Assembly: GCA_029573365.1 (NCBI GenBank)
Contig: JAKQGD010000640.1
Location: 1-22,583, forward strand
Reading direction: 5' to 3'
Source: Bacteroidota bacterium
Lineage (GTDB): Bacteria > Bacteroidota > Bacteroidia > Chitinophagales > Saprospiraceae
DNA length: 22,583 nt
Shown here: positions 1-7,650 of the stretch, one piece after another
How positions within the stretch are numbered: position 1 is the first letter of the stretch
How the letters are laid out: every line of letters begins with the position of its first letter
Position numbers and translations under genes: made by a program
Notes under the pieces: generated by a model
Databases searched by the model: none
What the model saw: only the letters and a program-made list of their open reading frames with translations
Told to the model about the DNA's origin: nothing

Positions 1-1026
1 ATCACCATTATCCTGGAAAGCAAACGGATAGCCAATGCAAAAGAAGCCCTGGAGGTTGTGGAAGCACAGCTCGGCATCATGCACCTCGTGGATCTGCCAT
101 CTAATATCAAAACGCCCACTTTTATTGCCGACTATGCAAAAAACAGCGGTAAAAAACATGGCTATGATGTGAAGGTTTTCCAACTCCGAGAACTTAAAAA
201 AATGAAAATGGAGGCCTTGATGGCCGTAGGGCAGGGCAGTGCCAATCCGCCCGTGCTTATCGTCATGGAATACAAACCCAAAGGAATACGCACCAAGGCT
301 CCAAAACTGGGACTTGTTGGCAAGGGTATAAGTTTTGACACCGGCGGTATATCCATCAAGCCATCAGCCAATATGGGCTACATGAAAAGCGACATGGCCG
401 GGGCGGCTGCCGTCATAGGTGCCATAGAGCTTGCCGCCAGACTCAGGCTCAATATACACGTAGTGGGCGTGGTCCCTTCTGCTGAAAACAGTGTCGATGC
501 TTATAGCATACGGCCGGGAGATGTCATCTCTTCCTACAGTGGCAAGTCGATAGAAGTGCTCGACACCGACGCGGAGGGTAGACTGGTACTGGCTGACGGA
601 CTGGCATACATCATTAAAAACTATGGTCCCGAGTATCTGATAGACCTGGCCACCCTCACGGGCAGCTGTGTTGCCACACTGGGGTATACAGCGGCCGGCC
701 TCTTTACCGACAATGACAGCATGGCCGCCGATCTTTCCAAAGCCGGCGAAGCTGTGCACGAGAGGGTATGGCGTCTGCCCCTGTTTGAAGACTACATGGC
801 AGATATGCAGTCCGACATTGCCGATATCAAAAATCTCAGCGGCAAACCTGTGGCAGGAGCCAGCACCGCAGCTAAGTTTCTGGAGTTTTTTACCTCGGAG
901 CATAAAAAGTGGGCACACCTCGATATTGCCGGCGTAGCCTTTACCGACAGTGAGTATGCAAAAACACGTACAGCGACTGCCTATGGTGTAAGATTGTTGA
1001 CGGGGTTTATGAAAAGCCTCAAATAG
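1..1026 (+). CDS. Leucyl aminopeptidase family M17, 5' truncated by window
   Basis: Zinc/manganese-dependent cytosolic aminopeptidase that removes N-terminal residues from peptides. The reading frame is open from base 1, so the true start lies upstream; the fragment holds 341 codons including most of the M17 catalytic domain. Family motifs are visible: the metal-binding lysine in GKGISFDTGG (lysine at 322-324), the aspartate in MKSDMAGAA, and the signature DTDAEGRLVLAD, which supplies further metal ligands and the catalytic arginine. All expected ligands appear intact. The N-terminal domain is mostly missing, so PepA-like and PepB-like subfamilies cannot be separated. The downstream gene follows on the same strand after a 66-bp gap and is not obviously related. 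Confidence 0.93.
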   Translation: MTIILESKRIANAKEALEVVEAQLGIMHLVDLPSNIKTPTFIADYAKNSGKKHGYDVKVFQLRELKKMKMEALMAVGQGSANPPVLIVMEYKPKGIRTKAPKLGLVGKGISFDTGGISIKPSANMGYMKSDMAGAAAVIGAIELAARLRLNIHVVGVVPSAENSVDAYSIRPGDVISSYSGKSIEVLDTDAEGRLVLADGLAYIIKNYGPEYLIDLATLTGSCVATLGYTAAGLFTDNDSMAADLSKAGEAVHERVWRLPLFEDYMADMQSDIADIKNLSGKPVAGASTAAKFLEFFTSEHKKWAHLDIAGVAFTDSEYAKTRTATAYGVRLLTGFMKSLK

Positions 1027-1092
1027 GTGATGTAGCGTTTCCCACTTTATAATTGAAAAGATGGGTAGTTATTTGTGTTGAAAATTATTTTA

Positions 1093-1767
1093 ATGACTAA
1101 TGTAAAATTCTTCCACCTGATATGGCTGCTTCTGACCTTTCCTTTTCTATGGGGACAGGCAGATACCGTGCGATTTAGAAACCCTGGATTTGAAGGAGAG
1201 GCTCAAAGAGGAAGTTCCAGGGATTTTTACTTAAAAGATTGGAATGACTGTGGTAACCGTTATTTCAGGCGTGAATCCCCGCCTGATGTACATCCCAATG
1301 GAATTTGGCAGGTCACAAAGCCCCCGGCTGAAGGCAAAACCTATGTTGGATTGGTAACGAGAGACAATGGCACGTATGAAATTATTTCCACCAAATTAAA
1401 ATCCAGACTTTTGGCAGGAAATGAATATGAATTTGAAGTTTACCTGGCCATGTCCGAATACTATATAAGCCGTACACACATGTCAAAACTGACAGTCAAT
1501 TACTATTACCCTGCGGTCCTCAAAGTGTTTGGTGCTACAGGAAAATGTAAAAAGGAAGAACTGTTGTTTGAGACACAGCCGATAGATAATACAGAATGGA
1601 AAAAATATAAGATTCGTATCAAGCCATCAAAAGATTATAAAACCCTCACCTTCGCTGCTTGCTTTAAAAGAGGTACCATTATGCCTTACAATGGGCATCT
1701 TTTAATGGACGGACTTTCTCCCATCCAAAAAATAACCAGATCATCAGATAATCAGATCATTAGATAA
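1093..1767 (+). CDS. Secreted protein with galactose-binding-like (jelly-roll) domain
   Basis: A 224-residue exported protein of unknown function. The ATG at 1093 is preferred over the in-frame GTG at 1075 and TTG at 1078 because it directly precedes a typical signal peptide (hydrophobic residues about 6-19, then WGQA). The mature part begins with NPGFEG and holds SPPDVHP, a KTYVGLV/RDNGTYE stretch and a C-terminal YNGHLLMDGLSPI. From memory this pattern recurs in Bacteroidota extracellular proteins, often in front of an OmpA-like domain, but here no second domain follows. The last residues and stop codon lie inside a 16-bp tandem repeat (1738-1785), so the extreme C-terminus looks recently altered. 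Function is not recognised beyond a probable carbohydrate- or ligand-binding fold. Confidence 0.72.
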   Translation: MTNVKFFHLIWLLLTFPFLWGQADTVRFRNPGFEGEAQRGSSRDFYLKDWNDCGNRYFRRESPPDVHPNGIWQVTKPPAEGKTYVGLVTRDNGTYEIISTKLKSRLLAGNEYEFEVYLAMSEYYISRTHMSKLTVNYYYPAVLKVFGATGKCKKEELLFETQPIDNTEWKKYKIRIKPSKDYKTLTFAACFKRGTIMPYNGHLLMDGLSPIQKITRSSDNQIIR

Positions 1768-1785
1768 TTAGATCATCAGATAATC
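1738..1785. repeat. Three tandem copies of a 16-bp unit at a convergent gene junction
   Basis: Three head-to-tail copies of agatcatYagataatY at 1738-1753, 1754-1769 and 1770-1785. Copies 1 and 3 are identical and copy 2 differs at two positions (both C to T). The array covers the stop codon of the + strand secreted protein (1765-1767) and the first two bases of the obg stop codon on the other strand (1784-1786). Confidence 0.9.
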
Positions 1786-2776
1786 ATTCCGCCATTTTCT
1801 TCCACAGAGCATCCTTCAATTCGGTGATGCCTTTGCCGGAAACGGAAGAAATAAAGTAAAATGGAATATCCACTTTTATTTCCGGTTTGATCAGTTCCAG
1901 ATATTCATCGTCGGCCAGGTCACATTTGGTGATGGCAAGCAGACGTGGTTTGTCTGCGAGCTCCGGATTGTACATTCTTAGCTCATTAAGCAGGATATGA
2001 TACTGACCAGGGATGTCTTCAGCATCCACAGGCACCATAAACAGCAGCACCGAATTTCTCTCTATGTGTCTCAGAAACCGGAGTCCCAGGCCTTTGCCCT
2101 GATGAGCATTTTCTATGATGCCGGGTATATCAGCCATTATAAATGACTTGTGATCGCGGTACTTTACTATGCCGAGGTTAGGTACGAGGGTTGTAAAAGC
2201 GTAATTGGCTATTTCTGGCTTTGCGGCACTCACAGAGGCCAGCAGGCTCGATTTTCCTGCATTTGGAAAACCCACGAGGCCTACATCGGCCAGTACCTTG
2301 AGTTCCAGTATTTTCCATATTTCCTGTCCCGGTTCTCCTGGCTGTGCGTATTCGGGCGACTGCCTCGCTGCCGACTTAAAATTGGAGTTGCCCAGCCCGC
2401 CCCTGCCTCCGGACACAAGCACCCTTGTTTCTTCGTGCTCCGTGATCTCAAACTCAGTTTCGCCAGACTCAAAATCACGGGCTACCGTACCCAGAGGTAC
2501 CTCCAGAATGACATCTTTGCCGCTGGCACCGGTACAGTTTTTGCCGGCTCCGGGCATGCCGGGAGTGGCGATCACGTGCTTCATGTATTTAAGAGCCAGC
2601 AGTGTCCAGACATTACGGTTGCCTTTAAGTATGATATGGCCGCCCCTGCCTCCGTCACCACCGTCAGGACCACCCATGCTTGTAATCTTGTCCCGGTAAA
2701 AATGGGATGACCCGGCCCCACCAGCTCCACTGCGGCAGCATATTTTTACATAATCGACAAAATTCTGCTCTGCCAA
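1784..2776 (-). CDS. obg: Obg family GTPase (CgtA)
   Basis: Essential ribosome-associated GTPase acting in 50S subunit maturation and stress signalling. The N-terminal Obg fold (about residues 1-158) has the usual glycine-rich loops (GGPDGGDGGRGG near 35-46, then GGRGGLGN). The G domain follows: G1 GFPNAGKS at 169-176, switch I with TTLVPNLG, G3 DIPG at 216-219, G4 TKCD at 283-286 and G5 SSVSGKG at 310-316. At 330 residues it ends after the G domain, so the OCT domain of E. coli or Bacillus Obg is absent, as is usual in Bacteroidota. The start is a TTG at 2776: an in-frame TAA lies two codons upstream and the next in-frame ATG (residue 34) would delete part of the Obg fold. It follows adk on the same strand after 48 bp, suggesting cotranscription. 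Confidence 0.96.
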   Translation of the reverse strand: MAEQNFVDYVKICCRSGAGGAGSSHFYRDKITSMGGPDGGDGGRGGHIILKGNRNVWTLLALKYMKHVIATPGMPGAGKNCTGASGKDVILEVPLGTVARDFESGETEFEITEHEETRVLVSGGRGGLGNSNFKSAARQSPEYAQPGEPGQEIWKILELKVLADVGLVGFPNAGKSSLLASVSAAKPEIANYAFTTLVPNLGIVKYRDHKSFIMADIPGIIENAHQGKGLGLRFLRHIERNSVLLFMVPVDAEDIPGQYHILLNELRMYNPELADKPRLLAITKCDLADDEYLELIKPEIKVDIPFYFISSVSGKGITELKDALWKKMAE

Positions 2777-2824
2777 TGCTTATGGGTTTTCAGTATTTAT
2801 AATCTAATGGCCTATGCTCCTTTG

Positions 2825-3403
2825 TCAGCAGCAGGCCTCGTCTATGGCGTTCGTAAGCCTTTCGAATATTTCTTCAATCGTCCCTACCCCCGGTATAAGT
2901 TTGGATTTGCTTTTGGCATTATAGTAGTCAAAAACCTGTGCCGTCTCACTCTTGTACACCGATATCCTCGTGCGTACCACCTCCTCATTGCTATCATCTG
3001 CTCTTCCAGACGACTGACCTCTTTTGAGCAGCCTTTTGACCAGCTCCTCGTCGGGTACATCCAGGGCTACGAGGGCGGTGACCTCAGTACCCTTTTCAGC
3101 CAGAAAGACATCAAGAGCTTCTGCCTGTGGTATGGTGCGGGGAAAACCGTCAAAGATGATGCCGCTCACGTCCGGATTGGCGTCGACCTTATTTTTAAGC
3201 ATGCCTATGGTCACTTCGTCGGGTACCAGTTCGCCTTTGGACATATACTCTTTTGCTTTAAGCCCCAGCGGCGTATTGTTGCCCATCTCATATCTGAAAA
3301 GGTCACCTGTACTTATATGCAGGATGCCATATTTTTCTATCAGCTTCTCAGCCTGTGTTCCTTTGCCTGATCCCGGAGGTCCAAATAGGATTAAATTCAA
3401 CAT
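2825..3403 (-). CDS. adk: Adenylate kinase
   Basis: Catalyses ATP + AMP to 2 ADP in the cytosol. The 192-residue protein starts MLNLILFG and carries the P-loop GPPGSGKGT at 8-16, the AMP-binding stretch STGDLFR at 31-37, DGFPRT at 85-90 and arginines of the LID/core region (RGQ..GRADD at 128-137, R144 and R146). The LID is the short form with no four-cysteine zinc site, consistent with a length below the E. coli enzyme (214). The ATG at 3403 has a purine-rich AGGTGA just upstream, one of the better ribosome binding sites here. It lies upstream of obg on the same strand. Confidence 0.96.
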   Translation of the reverse strand: MLNLILFGPPGSGKGTQAEKLIEKYGILHISTGDLFRYEMGNNTPLGLKAKEYMSKGELVPDEVTIGMLKNKVDANPDVSGIIFDGFPRTIPQAEALDVFLAEKGTEVTALVALDVPDEELVKRLLKRGQSSGRADDSNEEVVRTRISVYKSETAQVFDYYNAKSKSKLIPGVGTIEEIFERLTNAIDEACC

Positions 3404-3510
3404 TTCACCTCGTCGTTAAAATTATGTAAAATTAATGAATGTCCCTCAATATCATCTTTTGCGGACCCATGTTAACCTTTTATTAGAATTTTTTTTATTC
3501 ACTAGCAAGG

Positions 3511-4158
3511 TCATTCATTTAGCACATCTCTGCCAAACAAAAACTTCTTCTCCCAGTATTCCGAGCCCGAGATATTGTCTACCCTTACACCAGAGCTTGT
3601 CGTAGCATGTACTATGGTCAGCCCATCCTGCCTGTTGGCAGTGACGATGCCCACATGTGATATCCTGCCCTTGTCACCAAAAAAGACCAGATCACCCGCT
3701 GCCAGCTGATCTCTGCTTTTGGGTTTGCCCTTTTTTGCCAGCACATCCGAAGGGCCAGAGAGAGGTATTCCGTTTTTCGAAAAAACATAACCTGTAAATC
3801 CGCTGCAGTCAAATCCAGTATCGGGAGATTTTCCGCCATATCGGTAATTCGTTCCGGCATAAGCCGTAGCTGACTCCGTGATACGGGCTCTCATGCTTCC
3901 GGGAACTGCTGTCACGGCTGAGGTATTGGCCGATTTTTTATCCGAACTGCCTGCGTACACACTACCGGAGCTTCCTGAGGGCCTGGATGTTTTGGTCTCC
4001 GTTCTTTCACGCTTGTTGACTGAGGAATACCGATCCTTGTACCTTCCTCCGGACGATGTGCCACATCCCGAACCCAATACCACCACTCCTGTCAAAGCCA
4101 AAAACCAGACCCAGCCACGCCGGCACCCAAATAATGTATTTACTGAATTGAATATCAT
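3511..4158 (-). CDS. NlpC/P60 family cell-wall hydrolase lipoprotein
   Basis: Predicted lipid-anchored peptidoglycan endopeptidase. The N-terminus has a charged segment (CRRG), a hydrophobic stretch and a lipobox ending LGSGC, with the lipidated cysteine at residue 32 from the ATG at 4158 (an in-frame GTG one codon earlier is less likely). A Ser/Thr/Lys-rich linker of about 50 residues follows. The C-terminal NlpC/P60 domain (about 90-215) shows RYGG, the catalytic cysteine in FDCSGF (C117), the histidine in SHVGI (H167) and a third histidine in VHATT (H183), so it appears catalytically complete. Such enzymes typically cut gamma-D-Glu/diamino acid bonds in stem peptides. A long noncoding repeat region lies upstream and no TAnnTTTG box was found immediately upstream. 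Confidence 0.93.
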   Translation of the reverse strand: MIFNSVNTLFGCRRGWVWFLALTGVVVLGSGCGTSSGGRYKDRYSSVNKRERTETKTSRPSGSSGSVYAGSSDKKSANTSAVTAVPGSMRARITESATAYAGTNYRYGGKSPDTGFDCSGFTGYVFSKNGIPLSGPSDVLAKKGKPKSRDQLAAGDLVFFGDKGRISHVGIVTANRQDGLTIVHATTSSGVRVDNISGSEYWEKKFLFGRDVLNE

Positions 4159-4284
4159 CACAAGACATATTATTATAATTCATAATACAAATACCATGCC
4201 TTTGTATAATTTTGTTGGTTTTAAAGATATCTTTACCTTCCTTCCGGGATAATGTTTGGTGTAAAATGCTGCTACTTCAATGTT

Positions 4285-4385
4285 TTTTTGGGCGTGTCCC
4301 TCCTTCGTCGGGCCGTGCTATCCGCTGTATGCAGGCATGCCGCTCCTATCACTCACGCATTAACTATCTGGACTTAACCCCAGCC
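4285..4385. repeat. Probable degraded Bacteroidota dispersed intergenic repeat
   Basis: The stretch with gggcgtgtccctcc, gggccgtgctatccgctgta and ccgctcctatcactcacgc resembles, from memory, a dispersed noncoding repeat found between genes in many Bacteroidota genomes (GGGCGTx-CCCTCC ... TATCCGCT ... CCGCTxCTATCCCTCACGC). No reading frame of note crosses it. Only one copy is present, so the assignment rests on recollection and boundaries are approximate. Confidence 0.35.
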
Positions 4386-4443
4386 TAAAGACCGGAGATA
4401 TTTTTGAAAATGTGCTCATTTTTATGGCGTAAAGCAATAAAAA

Positions 4444-5035
4444 ACCCCGTAGAGGTGTACTATTTATAGCCACGGATTTTAATCAGTGGTTTTAAAAAAG
4501 CGGTGGGACGCTTTTGAAGCGTCCGACCGCAGGGGTAGGATTATCCGGGAGGTACTATTTATAGCCACGGATTTTAATCCGTGGTATCAATGATAAAAAA
4601 CGAAAGATTTTGGCGGAATTTTTGCAAATCAAAAGCAAAAATTATGACAAAATCAAGAATAAATGGCGTCGTCAGCTAACGGAAATAAGTAAAAGTCCGA
4701 GCAGCTCGAGCGATAAAATGTGAGGTGTGTCGTATTTATAGCCACGGATTTTAATCAGTGGTTTTAAAATAGCGGTGGGACGCTTTTGAAGCGTCCGACC
4801 GCAGGGGTAGGATTACCCGGGAGGTACTACTTATAGCCACGGATTTTAATCCGTGGTATCAAAGATAAAAACGTAAGATTTTGGCGGAATTTGTGCAAAT
4901 CAAAAGCAAAAATTATGACAAAATCAAGTATAAATGGCGTCGGCAGCTAACGGAAATAAGTAAAAGTCCGAGCGGCTCGAGCGATAAAATGTGAGGTGTG
5001 TCGTATTTATAGCCACGGATTATAATCCTGGTGTC
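4444..5035. repeat. 272-bp palindrome-rich tandem duplication plus partial third copy (REP/BIME-like)
   Basis: Copy 1 is 4461-4732, copy 2 is 4733-5003, and a third begins at 5004 and decays after about 30 bp. The two full copies differ by about nine substitutions and one single-base gap (about 96% identical by eye). Each holds: a degenerate 20-bp palindrome (4470-4489; 4742-4761); a long hairpin with 14-bp arms, one mismatch and loop ttg (4500-4530; 4772-4802); a perfect palindrome ccacggatt-tt-aatccgtgg (4565-4584; 4837-4856); and a spacer of about 150 bp with nested inverted repeats (gattttg/caaaatc around gcaaaaat arms) and a small cgagc/gctcg palindrome. A degenerate accccgtagaggt palindrome precedes copy 1. 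No significant ORF lies inside. The form matches REP/BIME-type elements; no transposase is in the window. Confidence 0.85.
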
Positions 5036-5076
5036 AAAAATTATAATAAACGATTTTATTCTCCTATATAATTCAT

Positions 5077-5084
5077 TAACTTTG
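5077..5084 (+). promoter_or_regulatory. TAnnTTTG -7 box (TAACTTTG) for the ClbS-like gene
   Basis: TAACTTTG matches the Bacteroidota -7 consensus, about 52 bp upstream of the ATG at 5137. It lies just after the repeat array, so the gene appears to have its own promoter. No convincing -33 box was seen. Confidence 0.5.
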
Positions 5085-5136
5085 TCAGACACAGGAAAGC
5101 ATTTAGAATGATTGAATATTGTTAGAAAAACGTCAC

Positions 5137-5634
5137 ATGCCAAGGCCCGCCAACAAAACAGAATTGCTTGATTTGAGCAAAAAGAATTATGAAATTCTGA
5201 TGTATTATATTGACAAACTGCCGTTGGCCCGGCAGAATGCAACATTCCCAAAAGGGACAATGAACAGAAATTTACGTGACGTCCTTATGCATCTTCATCA
5301 CTGGCATCTTTTGATGATAGATTGGTACAATGTTGGTATGAAAGGTCAAAAACCCGACATGCCGGCCGAAGGCTACACCTGGAATAACACCCCGGATCTT
5401 AACAAATGGATATGGCAAAAATACCAGGACACCTCTTTTGATGAGGCCTGCAGACACTTAAAATCGAGCCATAAAAAAGTGCAAAATATAATCGGGACGC
5501 ATACCAATGAAGAATTGTTTGAAAAAAAAAGATACAAATGGACAGGAACCACCTCCTTGGGAGCATACCTTGTCTCTGCTACTTCAAGTCATTATGACTG
5601 GGCTCTCAAACTGATAAAAAAGAACCTGCCATAA
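5137..5634 (+). CDS. ClbS/DfsB family four-helix bundle protein (DinB-like)
   Basis: A 165-residue protein resembling the ClbS/DfsB family (formerly DUF1706) in the DinB/YfiT-like superfamily. ClbS from colibactin producers is a cyclopropane hydrolase giving self-resistance; most homologues are uncharacterised. Family-like features are the start MPRPANKTELLDLS, the central MHLHHWHLLMIDWY helix and the late SATSSHYDWALKLIKK helix with a conserved-looking His-Tyr-Asp-Trp. The ATG at 5137 is preferred to an in-frame TTG at 5119 because it matches the family N-terminus. No colibactin-like biosynthetic genes are visible, so a toxin-resistance role would be speculation. A DUF2255 gene follows after 50 bp and may be cotranscribed. 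Confidence 0.8.
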   Translation: MPRPANKTELLDLSKKNYEILMYYIDKLPLARQNATFPKGTMNRNLRDVLMHLHHWHLLMIDWYNVGMKGQKPDMPAEGYTWNNTPDLNKWIWQKYQDTSFDEACRHLKSSHKKVQNIIGTHTNEELFEKKRYKWTGTTSLGAYLVSATSSHYDWALKLIKKNLP

Positions 5635-5684
5635 AATTTTAAAGTACAATCCTGGAAGTCAAATACCAATTTAACCATAAAAGT

Positions 5685-6059
5685 ATGAGCAATTATTCAG
5701 CCATAGAATACATAAATAACAACAATCTGATAGGTATCAAAGCAGGACATTCAAGACCTGATTTTCTGAATATTTGGATGGTTGTCGTTGAAGATAGAAT
5801 TTTTGCCCGCTCCTGGGGTTTTGCAGAAAAAAGCTGGTATAATACATTCTCAAAAGATCCGCAGGGACAAATCAAATGCGGTGACGATATATTTCCGGTT
5901 ACTGCAACCATTCCTGATGATATTGAGTCAATCACCGAAAAAATTAATCTTGCCTATTTGTCAAAATACAACAAAGGACATAATATTAAATATGCCCGTG
6001 GAATTATTAAAGAAGAACATGTCCAAAAGACGATGGAATTTATATTGGTCAGGCAATAA
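5685..6059 (+). CDS. DUF2255 family protein
   Basis: A 124-residue cytosolic protein with no signal peptide or membrane segment. It shows the pattern associated with DUF2255: IKAGHSRPDFLNIWMVVV, then IFARSWGFAEKSWYNTF and a DPQGQI segment, suggesting a small beta-rich, flavin-reductase-like fold. Function is unknown. It lies 50 bp downstream of the ClbS-like gene on the same strand with no obvious promoter, so cotranscription is plausible. It converges on the broken tryptophanase gene with a 27-bp gap and no obvious terminator hairpin. Confidence 0.72.
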   Translation: MSNYSAIEYINNNNLIGIKAGHSRPDFLNIWMVVVEDRIFARSWGFAEKSWYNTFSKDPQGQIKCGDDIFPVTATIPDDIESITEKINLAYLSKYNKGHNIKYARGIIKEEHVQKTMEFILVRQ

Positions 6060-6086
6060 AATTGGTTGAGTTGTTTCCATTTCGTA

Positions 6087-7463
6087 TTACTTATCCGCTT
6101 CGCACAGCTTTGCGGTAAAATGCCTTAACACAGGTGCTTCTTCGAGGATACGAAGTCCCTGGATTTCATTTCGTTTTCCAAATACTTCTATAATCACTTC
6201 CGACACATAGTCGATGTGGCTCTGAGTATAAACCCTCCTGGGTATAGCCAGCCTCACCAGCTCCAGATTTGCAGGTATGAGGAGGCCGTCTGGGCCGTAC
6301 TTACCAAACATCAGCGAACCTATCTCCACGCTTCGTATGCCACCATGTACGTACAGAGAACACAACAGGGCCTGCCCCGGATATTGATTGGCAGGTATAT
6401 GCGGCAAAAACTCCCTTGCATCGAGGTACACCGCGTGGCCACCGGCAGGCAGCATCACAGGCACACCTGCATTGTAGAGTTTTTATGTCAGGTACTCTAT
6501 GCTCCTTATGCGGTACTCAAGGTAATGCTCGTCCATGACTTCGTGCAGCCCTATGGCTATGGCTTCCAGGTCTCTGCCTGCCAGCCCGCCATACGTGGGG
6601 AATCCCTCCGTTATTACCAGTAGATTGCGGCACCGGGTGGCAAGCTCTTCATCAGTCAGAGCCAGAAAGCCCCCTATATTGGCAAAGGCATCTTTTTTGG
6701 CACTCATGGTACATCCGTCGGCATACGAGAACATCTCATTGGCTATTTCTATGATGGATTTGTCTTTGTAACCACTTTCACGAAGCTTGATAAAGTAGCA
6801 GTTTTCAGCAAATCTGCATGCATCGATATACAGCGGTATTCCATGTATGCGGCATATTCCGGCCGTCTCTCTTATGTTCTGCATGCTAACAGGTTGCCCT
6901 CCGCCGGAGTTGTTTGTCACTGTGATGATGACCATGGCAATGCCCGATGTACCGTGGGTCTTTATATATCGTTCCAGAGCTGCAGTATCGATATTTCCCT
7001 TAAAAGGAGCCGGCACCGCGGGATGTCGGCCCTCTTCGCATATCAGGTCTTTGCCCTCCGCCCCCGAAAACTCTATATTGGCCCTCGTCGTATCAAAAAG
7101 TGTGTTGGACAGAAATACTTTTCCAGGCCCGCCGGTGATGCTAAACAGGATTTTCTCAGCGGCCCTTCCCTGATGGGTGGGTATTACCACAGGCATTTTT
7201 GTGATCTCCCTCACCGCCTCCTCAAATCTGAAGTAGCTGGGACTGCCTGCATATGATTCATCGCCCGTCATGATGCCCGCCCACTGGGCACTGCTCATGG
7301 CACTGGTACCAGAGTCTGTCAGCAGATCAATCATTACATCATCCGAATGCAGCAAAAAAGGGTTGTAAAATGCGTCTTTTAATGCTTGTTTTCTATACTC
7401 CGGTGTGTTAAAATGTATAGGCTCTACCGACTTTATCCTGAATGGCTCTATGATCGTCTTCAT
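6087..7463 (-). pseudogene. tnaA: Tryptophanase, interrupted by an in-frame TAA stop
   Basis: PLP-dependent enzyme that splits tryptophan to indole, pyruvate and ammonia. From the ATG at 7463 the frame encodes 326 residues, stops at TAA (6483-6485), and continues in the same frame for another 131 codons to 6087, giving 458 codons, close to the usual family length. The N-terminal part has EPFRIK, DLLTDSG, GDESYAGS, PTHQGR and the PLP lysine in MSAKKDA (K257). The downstream part has PAGGHAVYLDAREFLPHIP and VLRHFTAKL, whose histidine corresponds to E. coli TnaA His463; tyrosine phenol-lyase has Phe there, favouring tryptophanase. The stop sits where homologues have a codon in YL-x-x-KL; GAA to TAA by one base change is the simplest origin. 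The rest looks intact, so the lesion is recent or a sequencing error. A TAGATTTG box is upstream. Confidence 0.88.
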
Positions 7464-7487
7464 CTGTGGGCACTGGTTTATTAAAGG

Positions 7488-7495
7488 CAAATCTA
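7488..7495 (-). promoter_or_regulatory. TAnnTTTG -7 box (TAGATTTG) for the tryptophanase gene
   Basis: On the minus strand TAGATTTG lies about 25 bp upstream of the ATG at 7463. It overlaps the alternative TTG start at 7490 and so argues against that start. The promoter seems intact although the coding region is broken. Confidence 0.5.
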
Positions 7496-7650
7496 AGCCG
7501 CTCCACCCTTGCTGTTTATGACCCTGGTCATCATAACTCCCTGCTCAGGATGATCTTTGACAGACGTTGTATACGCAAGGCTTGGTATAGTCCATTAAAC
7601 CATCCCAGGACCCAAGTCTACTAAAAAACCAACGGTTATTTAAAGCGGAT

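Noticed and set aside
364..918. Long minus-strand frame opposite the aminopeptidase
   Set aside because: It lies wholly antisense to a clear M17 coding region and has no recognisable motif.
2150..2710. Plus-strand frames of 164-186 codons opposite obg
   Set aside because: Shadow frames of the Obg coding sequence; composition is unlike a real protein.
4444..5035. CRISPR array
   Set aside because: Repeats are two large 272-bp copies with internal palindromes, not short regular repeats with unique spacers, and no cas genes are present.
4444..5035. Insertion sequence
   Set aside because: No transposase frame or target-site duplication is visible; the duplicated unit is noncoding.
6087..6464. 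Separate 125-residue tryptophanase C-terminal gene starting GTG
   Set aside because: The same frame continues the upstream tryptophanase across one stop codon, so it is treated as one broken gene.
6087..7463. Tyrosine phenol-lyase instead of tryptophanase
   Set aside because: The C-terminal LRHFTAKL keeps the TnaA histidine where tyrosine phenol-lyase has phenylalanine, and VEIGSLMFG matches TnaA better.
7491..7650. tRNA or riboswitch between lrp and tnaA
   Set aside because: No cloverleaf arms, T-loop motif or strong hairpin plus T run were found.
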